Assembly: GCA_934646005.1 (NCBI GenBank)
Contig: CAKUED010000008.1
Span: 47,269-111,268, forward strand
Source: an uncultured Oscillospiraceae bacterium
GTDB lineage: Bacteria; Bacillota; Clostridia; Oscillospirales; Oscillospiraceae
Length of the DNA: 64,000 bases
Direction of reading: 5' to 3'
Shown: positions 6,848 through 20,478 of the stretch, one piece after another
How positions within the stretch are numbered: the stretch's first letter is position 1
How the letters are laid out: every line of letters starts with the position of its first letter
The notes under the pieces: model-generated
The model's input: only the letters and a program-made list of their open reading frames with translations
Database searches by the model: none
What the model was told of the DNA's origin: nothing
Made by a program: the position numbers and the translations under genes

Positions 6848-7352
6848 CCCGAAAAAACGCCCTGTTTGCAAGGGTTTCCAGCCTCGGCTTTTGAGGGGGT
6901 AATATGATTATATGTCCTGTACGGATATTGCTAAATACTTTCCACATTTTCCGATCTGCCGGGGAACAGTTTTTGCTGTTCCCCGGCATTTCTACTTTGG
7001 GACATTTTGTCCCAAAGTTAAGGAACGGAGCGTCAGCACCGGGCCGCAGACAACCGGGTTTGGGGAGACTCCCCAACAAGCATTTTGGCAAGTATTTTTC
7101 CGCCGCCCGGCGCAAAAATCTTGAGTGTGTTCACACTCGAATTGCTTGCCAAAAACGCAAGTGTGGCTACACTTGCCCTGCTTGCCGTTAGTGAAATCCC
7201 CATCCGTAGCCTTGCCTGTTGAATGGAAAGAAACTACAATATATGTAGTCCAAGAAACTGATAGCTAAAAATTCTGAAATACTTTAAGTGTTTTTACGAA
7301 TTTCACCGTACTATATATGACCGGTTAATTCACATGGCAAGAGGTGAACTTT
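6848..7352 (+). other. Gene-free stretch before the ECF sigma gene
   Basis: No supported gene. It contains a 12-bp perfect hairpin GCCGGGGAACAG/CTGTTCCCCGGC at 6958-6987 with a TTTTTG loop, the second GGGACA palindrome at 6994-7018, and two short hairpins near 7122-7138 (GAGTGTG/CACACTC) and about 7158-7177 (CAAGTGT/ACACTTG). The last 90 bases are AT-rich and presumably contain the promoter of the sigma-factor gene (a TATATA-like box near 7313), but no clear -35 is seen. Confidence 0.5.
6994..7018. repeat. GGGACAA/TTGTCCC palindrome, copy 2
   Basis: ACTTTGGGACA and TGTCCCAAAGT, perfect 11-bp arms around TTT. It lies immediately downstream of another strong hairpin (6958-6987) in the leader region of the ECF sigma gene. 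Confidence 0.85.
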
Positions 7353-7889
7353 TTGAATGACGAGAGAACGATAACCGCAATCAAGAACCGAAACGAAGCC
7401 GCAATCAACGAAGTGATTACAAAGTACTCCAAACTGCTGTGGGCGGTTGCAGGCGCGGTTTTGAACAACATGGGATCAACTCAAGATGTCGAGGAGTGTG
7501 TTGCCGATACATTCATTTACTTATGGGAACATCCTGACAAATACGACCCCCAACGAGGGAAGTTAAAAACATGGCTTTCCATTGTTGCCAGAACACAAGC
7601 AGTAAACAGATGTCGGGAAATTTCAAAACGGAATACGATTTCGCTTGAGAATACCGATTTCATAGACCAGCTTGGTGTTGTCGATAACATCCTTGAAGCC
7701 GAAACCCGAAAGTCCCTGATTGCAGCAGTAAATGCCTTGGGTGAGCCAGATCGGGAAATCTTGATCCGCCGCTATTACTATGATCAAAAGCCAAAGGAAA
7801 TTGCGCTTGCAATGGATATGAGCGTTAAGCAGGTTGATAACCGCCTATATCAAACAAAGTTGAAATTGCGCGAGTCGCTTTCAAACTAA
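7353..7889 (+). CDS. ECF-type sigma-70 family RNA polymerase sigma factor
   Basis: 178 aa with the two sigma domains of the ECF group. Region 2 runs from about residue 20 to 90 (YSKLLWAVAGAVLNN...DVEECVADTFIYLWEHPDKYDP). Region 4 runs from about 125 to 175 (LGEPDREILIRRYYYDQKPKEIALAMDMSVKQVDNRLYQTKLKLRE) with a clear helix-turn-helix for -35 recognition. The start is taken as TTG at 7353, because AAGAGGTGA is a good ribosome site for it and overlaps the alternative GTG at 7344. The gene is followed after 14 bases by a membrane protein that is its likely partner. Its target promoters are unknown. Confidence 0.9.
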   Translation: MNDERTITAIKNRNEAAINEVITKYSKLLWAVAGAVLNNMGSTQDVEECVADTFIYLWEHPDKYDPQRGKLKTWLSIVARTQAVNRCREISKRNTISLENTDFIDQLGVVDNILEAETRKSLIAAVNALGEPDREILIRRYYYDQKPKEIALAMDMSVKQVDNRLYQTKLKLRESLSN

Positions 7890-7903
7890 ACAAGGAGGCC
7901 AAT

Positions 7904-9154
7904 ATGGATTCTTTCAATAAAACGAATTTGCAGAATATAAAAGATATTTTCGAAGAAAAGACAGGCGTTGCGTTGGAAACTCGGCGCCGCCGTCAGCCCA
8001 TCAGAGCAGCTATGCTTGTAGCTGCTGTATTGGTTTGTAGTCTCACCATGACGGCATTTGCTGTCAGCCTGTTTTCATCGTTATCCGGAGATGACCTTAG
8101 TCTGTCTGCCACCTATGAGGGTAATGGTATCGTGACTATTCAAGTGGCAAACAAATCCGACAAAGACCTAAGTTTCCAGCGACAGCTTAAACTTATGCGG
8201 TGGTCTACCGGAAAGGAAGTTGAGCCTGTTTCTGATACCATTGTTTTTGATGGAACAGAATTTGAAGCGCATACGAACGGCGTTATGACGGTAGACCTCT
8301 CCAAAGCATACGATATGGATTTTCTGGAGCAGCCGCTTGCCGATGATAACTATTACTTTGTGCTGACAAACAACAATTTTATGTTTGGGCAGGATTGGAT
8401 GTGTTTTGTCACCTTTGCCGAGCCTATTAAAACAGTTGTCGATGACCCCATCCCTGTAACTCCCGTTGAAGCTGACAAAGAACTGGTAGCACAGATTATG
8501 GAAGAACTGCAGCCATACTTTGAAAATTATTATACCGATATTGCAGATTGGAGAAACCACGCTGACAACTACCTTGTAAAGTGCCAAGAACTACTTGCTA
8601 CACTTGATCGGGATATTGTTGCCTCGGAGGCATCTCCCTTGGCTATTGACGGCCTAAATCCGGATGTTGTTTTTGATAAAACCGCTCCGTTGGAAACGCA
8701 GCATTGGCTCACAGGGCTACATGAACATACACTTGACGGTTATGGTATCCCCGTTGGCTCCGCAGAGGGTGAAAGCGCATTGGTTTTAAGTGCTTATGTA
8801 CCCCAGCACAAAGGCGAGGTTGATGGTGGTGCAGAGGTTCCCTTGCTCTATTTCTTCACTTACAGTGTAGATGACATTCAGAGCCCGGAAGATTATGCCT
8901 TTATCCACGGTCAAATTATCACATTTGAGCAGCTGGAGCAGTACAAGGTTTACGAAGATGACCAGTATGTTTGCTACGAAGTAACCGATCTATTCTATAC
9001 AAACCTCCGACAGCATGTCGAAAGCATTATCAGCCAGAGAAGTGATATCTATTTTGATGAACAGGTTTGGGAACGAGTGGAAAATATTTATACCTACTAT
9101 AAGGACAGAGATGTTCTTGCTAGCCGTTTCTACTACAATGTACCTGTTGAATAA
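7904..9154 (+). CDS. Membrane-anchored partner of the ECF sigma factor (putative anti-sigma/sensor)
   Basis: 416 aa. A short cytoplasmic N-terminus (about 30 residues, MDSFNKTNLQNIKDIFEEKTG) ends in RRRR and is followed by one transmembrane helix (about residues 34-54, AAMLVAAVLVCSLTMTAFAVSLF). The rest is a 360-aa extracytoplasmic region with beta-rich and acidic segments and no recognised enzyme motif. Topology and position directly after an ECF sigma gene (GGAGG start, 14-base gap) fit a transmembrane anti-sigma factor or sensor. The cytoplasmic part is too short for a standard anti-sigma fold, so the role is inferred from context. Confidence 0.65.
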   Translation: MDSFNKTNLQNIKDIFEEKTGVALETRRRRQPIRAAMLVAAVLVCSLTMTAFAVSLFSSLSGDDLSLSATYEGNGIVTIQVANKSDKDLSFQRQLKLMRWSTGKEVEPVSDTIVFDGTEFEAHTNGVMTVDLSKAYDMDFLEQPLADDNYYFVLTNNNFMFGQDWMCFVTFAEPIKTVVDDPIPVTPVEADKELVAQIMEELQPYFENYYTDIADWRNHADNYLVKCQELLATLDRDIVASEASPLAIDGLNPDVVFDKTAPLETQHWLTGLHEHTLDGYGIPVGSAEGESALVLSAYVPQHKGEVDGGAEVPLLYFFTYSVDDIQSPEDYAFIHGQIITFEQLEQYKVYEDDQYVCYEVTDLFYTNLRQHVESIISQRSDIYFDEQVWERVENIYTYYKDRDVLASRFYYNVPVE

Positions 9155-9156
9155 TG

Positions 9157-9321
9157 ATGGAATGGATCAACTGCCCTATTTGCAGGAGCAAAACACGGAC
9201 AAAAATCCGCATTGATACTGTGCTCAAAAATTTTCCGCTATTTTGCCCAAAGTGTAAACAGGAGACGCTGATATGCGTTAACGAACTAAATATATCTGTT
9301 ATCAAAGAGCCAGACGCATAG
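9157..9321 (+). CDS. Cysteine-rich KTR-domain protein
   Basis: A 54-aa gene that is easily missed. It begins MEWINCPICRSKTRTKIR and continues through LKNFPLFCPKCKQETLI to ISVIKEPDA. Two C-X2-C pairs (CPIC and CPKC) form a zinc ribbon, and the KTR triplet that gives the family its name follows the first pair. These proteins are hallmark small genes of Tn916/Tn4549-type and related conjugative elements in Firmicutes; their function is unknown. It starts within TAATGATGG at the end of the preceding gene (ATG at 9154 or 9157), so it is translationally coupled. A terminator follows six bases after the stop. Confidence 0.85.
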   Translation: MEWINCPICRSKTRTKIRIDTVLKNFPLFCPKCKQETLICVNELNISVIKEPDA

Positions 9322-9326
9322 ACGCA

Positions 9327-9375
9327 GAGCCGATAACCCGCAGCCTTTGGGCGCGAGTTATCGGCTCTTTTGTTT
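9327..9375 (+). terminator. Intrinsic terminator of the sigma-regulator-KTR operon
   Basis: An 11-bp perfect stem GAGCCGATAAC (9327-9337) / GTTATCGGCTC (9357-9367) followed by TTTTGTTTT. It closes the ECF operon. Confidence 0.9.
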
Positions 9376-9733
9376 TCGGCGGCTGTCAATTAAAGCCGCC
9401 GCGTTATACGACGACTTTATAAGGAACACGGCGGTTTCCGAGGAGGGATCGTCGTGTTCATTTTGCTTTTTCACAGCACCCATGATTTGCACCAGCTAAA
9501 AAAAGCGTAGCTTCCCCTCCGGGTAAGTCTGACTTCGGATGTGAAATCTGCCAGTACACCAACTGCAACCATGTTTCGCGCGCCCGTACAGCGTCATGCT
9601 GTGCGGGCGTTTTTGTATGCCCGCACTTCGGGACAATTTGTCCCAAAGTGGCCTGCCCCGGCTGCCGATCTCCGCCGCCCCTCCGTTCAGATCGACTATC
9701 CACCCACAAAAAATCTGAACGGAGGAAAATATA
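9376..9733 (+). other. Gene-free stretch with hairpins before the sigma-like gene
   Basis: No supported gene. It has a short GCGGCT/AGCCGC hairpin just after 9376. At 9581-9614 a 12-bp stem CGCCCGTACAGC/GCTGTGCGGGCG, with one wobble pair, is followed by TTTTT and would terminate plus-strand transcription. The third GGGACAA palindrome follows at 9624-9650. The ribosome site GGAGG for the next gene is at 9721-9725. Confidence 0.5.
9624..9650. repeat. GGGACAA/TTGTCCC palindrome, copy 3
   Basis: CACTT(C)GGGACAA T TTGTCCC(A)AAGTG; arms are complementary except for one position. It lies ten bases after a terminator hairpin and 84 bases before the next start codon, a position suited to an operator. 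Confidence 0.85.
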
Positions 9734-10156
9734 ATGACAACCATCAATCTGAAAGACTTTTATTCTTGGTATACCCATGATGAATATATCGAAGTTCCCG
9801 ACGAGGTTGCAGAAGAGCTGAAGGCTGACAAGCGATACGAGGCCGCCTACCGCCGCCGTGTCACCCGCAACAAGGCACAGTATTCTCTAGACTGCGATGA
9901 CGGCATCGAGTATTCCGCCTGTCTGCATGAGCCGTCCCTGGAGGAGCTGGTGCTGCGGGCAGAACGCTTTTTCTACCTCTGGAACGCATTGAACACCCTG
10001 CCCGAAATGCAGGGCCGCCGTGTGGAGGCCTGCGTCATTGATGACAAGAGCTATGCCGAGGTGGGCCGGACCGAGGGCGTACATAGCGGCTCGGTGCGCG
10101 GCTCCGTCCTGCGCGGCCTTGAGAGTATGAAGGAATATCTGAAAGAAAATTGGTAA
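9734..10156 (+). CDS. Sigma-70 region 4-like HTH protein of the mobile element
   Basis: 140 aa. The start (MTTINLKDFYSWYTHDEYIEVPDEVAEEL) and the C-terminal helix-turn-helix (YAEVGRTEGVHSGSVRGSVLRGLESMKEYL) match the family of small sigma-factor-like ORFs carried on conjugative and mobilisable elements of Clostridia. It lacks sigma region 2, so it is probably not a working sigma factor but a DNA-binding regulator of element genes (inference). GGAGG lies eight bases before the ATG. A terminator follows at 10244-10279 after the fourth palindrome. Confidence 0.75.
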   Translation: MTTINLKDFYSWYTHDEYIEVPDEVAEELKADKRYEAAYRRRVTRNKAQYSLDCDDGIEYSACLHEPSLEELVLRAERFFYLWNALNTLPEMQGRRVEACVIDDKSYAEVGRTEGVHSGSVRGSVLRGLESMKEYLKENW

Positions 10157-10204
10157 TTGGCATCCGGTTTTGCCTGTTTTCTGTCCTTGGTATATGAGGG
10201 ATGA

Positions 10205-10229
10205 ACTTTGGGACAAGTTGTCCCAAAGT
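10205..10229. repeat. GGGACAA/TTGTCCC palindrome, copy 4
   Basis: ACTTTGGGACAA G TTGTCCCAAAGT, perfect 12-bp arms. Located between the sigma-like gene and its terminator. Confidence 0.85.
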
Positions 10230-10243
10230 CCCTTATGAGGGGG

Positions 10244-10279
10244 CCGAGAGGCGGTGCTGTGCGCCGCCCCTCGGTTTTT
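10244..10279 (+). terminator. Terminator after the sigma-like gene
   Basis: CCGAGAGGCGG / CCGCCCCTCGG with one mismatch, followed by TTTTTATC. Confidence 0.75.
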
Positions 10280-10304
10280 ATCTATTTGTGCGAAAGGAGG
10301 CGTA

Positions 10305-10535
10305 ATGCCGGAGCAGTACACCTATCAAGTGGGCAAAATCAACTTCATCGTTACCCCGGTCTATAAGGACAAGAGGTCGGGTGAAACGATGAAGGATATC
10401 CTCTTAAAGCTCATGCTGGCAGACTTGGAAAGCGGCGACATCCTTAACATCGGGGGTAAGCGGAGGTACAATATACTTGGAAATACTGATTGTCCGACAC
10501 CCGGGGAAGGAGGATATTTTGAAACTATCGGATAA
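10305..10535 (+). CDS. Small element-borne protein preceding the recombinase
   Basis: 76 aa, beginning MPEQYTYQVGKINFIVTPVYKD and continuing through METMKDILLKLM-type sequence (GETMKDILLKLMLADLES). It is recognised as a small conserved ORF that sits directly upstream of large serine recombinases on clostridial elements. The N-terminal part is conserved and the last 30 residues are probably an extension created by readthrough. AAAGGAGG lies before the ATG. It overlaps the recombinase start by 17 bases, so the two are probably co-translated. Function unknown; a recombination directionality factor is possible but unsupported. Confidence 0.6.
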   Translation: MPEQYTYQVGKINFIVTPVYKDKRSGETMKDILLKLMLADLESGDILNIGGKRRYNILGNTDCPTPGEGGYFETIG

Positions 10536-12225
10536 TCACAAGTTTGGCACTGCTGCCCTCTACTGCCGGCTGAGCCGTGATGATAACATGGACGCCGAGT
10601 CCAACAGCATCCAAAATCAAAAGAAATTACTGCAAAAGGTAGCACGGGAAAAAGGCTACACAGACACCTTATTTTTTGTGGACGACGGCATTACCGGCAC
10701 CACCATGAAACGGCCCGGTTTTCAGAAAATGCTGACCGCAATCGAGGCAGGATACATATCGGCTGTATTCGTGAAAGACCTGTCCCGCCTTGGCCGTAAC
10801 TACATAGAGGTCGGCAAGCTGACGGAGGAATTTTTTCCGCAGTACGATGTGCGTTTGGTTGCCGTTTCCGATGGCGTGGACAGCGATGAGGGTGACAATG
10901 AATTTACCCCGTTCCGCAACATTATGAACGAGTGGTATGCCAAGGACATCTCGAAAAAGCGGAAGATCGTCAACAAGATGAAAGGCAATGCGGGTATCCC
11001 GCTGTCACAGCCGCCCTATGGGTACATCAAAAACCCGGACGATCCTCGGTTTTGGGTGATCGACCCGGAGGCCGCCGATGTGGTGCGGCGTATCTATGAT
11101 ATGGCTTTGGAGGGGTATGGCTTGGCAGAGATTGCCACCGCCTTGGGTGCAGATGGCATCGTAAATCCCACCTACTACTGGCGAAGCAAGGGTGTCAACC
11201 GTAGCGGCTCCAAAAGCACCTTGGAGTCTACCAAATGGGGACACACCACCGTCAAGAAGATACTGACCTTACAGGAGTACTGCGGCGATGTCATCAACTT
11301 CAAAAGCTACTCCAAATCCTATAAAATGAAGCGGCGCATTGAAAATCCGGAAGAGAATAGAGCGATTTTCCTCAATGTCCATGAGCCGATTATTGACCGG
11401 GTCACATGGGAAAAGGTACAGGCTTTGCAGAAAGGAACACGGCGCAAAAAGCCGACTGTTACCCAAGAGCCGAGTGTGTTCTCCGGGTGGCTGAAATGCC
11501 CCGAATGCGGCGGCAACCTCAACTTCCATTTCAATCAGAAAAACCACGACATTAAGTTTTTCAGTTGTCAAAACCACAACTCCGGCTTGCGGAAGTGTTC
11601 TGCGACGCACTACATCCGTCTGGATTTTCTGGAACAGGTGGTACTGTATGAGGTCAACCGCTTGGCGACCTTTGCCAATGAGTACGAGCGTGACTTTGTA
11701 AAAGCTATGATGGGCCGTTCCGCAAAGGTGGCCGAAAATGACCGGGCAAGAAAACAGCGGGAACTGAACACACTGCTGACCCGCGACAAGGAACTGGATA
11801 TGCTCTTTGAACGGCTGTATGAGGACAATGTAGCGGGCAAAATCGACGATACCCGGTTTGCCAGGATGTCAAAGCGGTACGAACAGGAACAGGGCGAAAT
11901 CGGCGCAAAGGTCAAAACTCTGCGGTTGGAACTGAAAAAGGCTGAAGGCCAGCAGACGGATATGGAGGACTTTCTGGAAACGGTGAGGCAGTACACCCAT
12001 GTGACGAAAATCACCCGGCGCATGGTATCCGAACTCATTGACCACATTGATGTGTACCACGCCGAAAAGCAGGATGGCGTGACCAATCAGCAGGTGGTCA
12101 TCCACTACAACTGCATCGGGGCCTTTGAAGTGCCAGACCGCAAGAAAATCCCGGAGGCCGACATTATCATGGAAACGAGAAAAGGCGTAGCTGTCAGCTA
12201 CGCCCCGGCACAGATTGCAGTATAA
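10519..12225 (+). CDS. Large serine recombinase (site-specific integrase/excisionase)
   Basis: 568 aa. An N-terminal resolvase domain (about residues 8-150) begins ALYCRLSRDD, where the Ser is the predicted nucleophile, followed by the SIQNQ and GRNYIEVGKLTEEFF blocks. Next come the recombinase domain (about 160-290), a zinc ribbon CPECGG...CQNHNSGLRKC (about 325-365), a long coiled coil (about 390-490) and the DUF4368-like C-terminus ending ELIDHIDVYHAEK. The start is TTG at 10519, justified by AAGGAGG six bases upstream; the longer frame from 10477 lacks a ribosome site. It should integrate and excise the element through a two-base crossover. No transfer genes accompany it. Confidence 0.92.
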   Translation: MKLSDNHKFGTAALYCRLSRDDNMDAESNSIQNQKKLLQKVAREKGYTDTLFFVDDGITGTTMKRPGFQKMLTAIEAGYISAVFVKDLSRLGRNYIEVGKLTEEFFPQYDVRLVAVSDGVDSDEGDNEFTPFRNIMNEWYAKDISKKRKIVNKMKGNAGIPLSQPPYGYIKNPDDPRFWVIDPEAADVVRRIYDMALEGYGLAEIATALGADGIVNPTYYWRSKGVNRSGSKSTLESTKWGHTTVKKILTLQEYCGDVINFKSYSKSYKMKRRIENPEENRAIFLNVHEPIIDRVTWEKVQALQKGTRRKKPTVTQEPSVFSGWLKCPECGGNLNFHFNQKNHDIKFFSCQNHNSGLRKCSATHYIRLDFLEQVVLYEVNRLATFANEYERDFVKAMMGRSAKVAENDRARKQRELNTLLTRDKELDMLFERLYEDNVAGKIDDTRFARMSKRYEQEQGEIGAKVKTLRLELKKAEGQQTDMEDFLETVRQYTHVTKITRRMVSELIDHIDVYHAEKQDGVTNQQVVIHYNCIGAFEVPDRKKIPEADIIMETRKGVAVSYAPAQIAV

Positions 12226-12243
12226 ATTTTGCAGAAAACAAAA

Positions 12244-12294
12244 ATGCGGAGTGTCCGTTACAGGATACTCAAATCCTATAAGGACACTCCGCAT
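12244..12294 (-). terminator. Terminator of the tRNA-Pro transcript
   Basis: A 13-bp perfect stem ATGCGGAGTGTCC/GGACACTCCGCAT with an inner AGGAT/ATCCT hairpin. On the minus strand it follows the tRNA CCA end directly and ends in TTTTTGTTTT. It also faces the recombinase and may stop plus-strand transcription. Confidence 0.8.
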
Positions 12295-12370
12295 GGTCCG
12301 AGTGACTGGATTCGAACCAGCGGCCTCTTGAACCCCATTCAAGCGCGATACCAAACTTCGCCACACCCGG
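12294..12370 (-). tRNA. tRNA-Pro (anticodon GGG)
   Basis: A 77-nt cloverleaf with encoded CCA. The acceptor stem is CCGGGTG/CACTCGG with one G-U pair, the D stem GCGA/TCGC, the anticodon stem CTTGA/TCAAG with loop ATGGGGT (anticodon GGG), a variable loop of five, and the T arm GCTGG-TTCGAAT-CCAGT. It reads proline codon CCC and, by wobble, CCU. It stands alone downstream of rpoC. Its 3' end borders the candidate integrated element, and ten of its last bases are duplicated at 5010-5019. Confidence 0.95.
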
Positions 12371-12399
12371 AAACGGTGCTGCTCTCAGGCAGCTCATGT

Positions 12400-12428
12400 A
12401 TTATAGCATGGCGCGCGGGACATTTCAA
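12400..12428 (-). promoter_or_regulatory. Promoter of tRNA-Pro
   Basis: Minus-strand TTGAAA-17-TATAAT (12423-12428 and 12400-12405), 30 bases before the mature tRNA 5' end. Confidence 0.8.
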
Positions 12429-12473
12429 GTAGAATTTTCAAATTTTCCGCGTTTTTTGCACAGGGAAACGGCA

Positions 12474-12506
12474 AAAGGACGGCACGGGGTCTCCGTGCCG
12501 TCCTTT
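12474..12506 (-). terminator. Terminator of rpoBC
   Basis: A 14-bp perfect stem AAAGGACGGCACGG/CCGTGCCGTCCTTT around a 5-nt loop, nine bases after the rpoC stop. The T run is weak on the minus strand. Confidence 0.8.
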
Positions 12507-12514
12507 GTGGTTTT

Positions 12515-16435
<3,921 letters not shown>

Positions 16436-16450
16436 TGTATTGCCACCTCC

Positions 16451-20152
<3,702 letters not shown>

Positions 20153-20320
20153 TATGCTTCATCACAGCCTTTCTGTATGAGTTCTGTGTTTTTGATACGC
20201 CCGGATATGTTGTAAAAACTTATCCAAATGCCGCTTGCATATTCGCCGCGGGGATGGTATAATCAATCCTGTAAAAAGGATACCATGCGTGCGGCACATA
20301 CTGTGGCATTATGGACTAAT

Positions 20321-20349
20321 ATTTTATCACGGAAAGAATTGCTTGTCAA
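20321..20349 (-). promoter_or_regulatory. Promoter of rpoBC with a 165-nt leader
   Basis: Minus-strand TTGACA-17-TAAAAT (20344-20349 and 20321-20326), close to consensus. The leader between it and rpoB holds a nested hairpin at 20254-20286 (ATGGTAT/ATACCAT around ATCCT/AGGAT). No gene is seen between 20153 and 20478. Confidence 0.8.
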
Positions 20350-20435
20350 TTCTTTCATTTTGTTTTTTTCGCCGAAATTGCACGCTTTCGGGCAACTGTT
20401 TTATGAAATTTCACAGAAGCGCCCCTATAAAGTCC

Positions 20436-20476
20436 AAAAAACGCCGCGATGCTGATTGCATCGCGGCGTTTTTTTC
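20436..20476. terminator. Terminator of the ECF transporter operon
   Basis: A 12-bp perfect stem ACGCCGCGATGC/GCATCGCGGCGT with A and T runs on both sides, so it can work in either direction. It sits just after the stop of the fused ECF gene and before the rpoB promoter. Confidence 0.9.
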
Positions 20477-20478
20477 GT

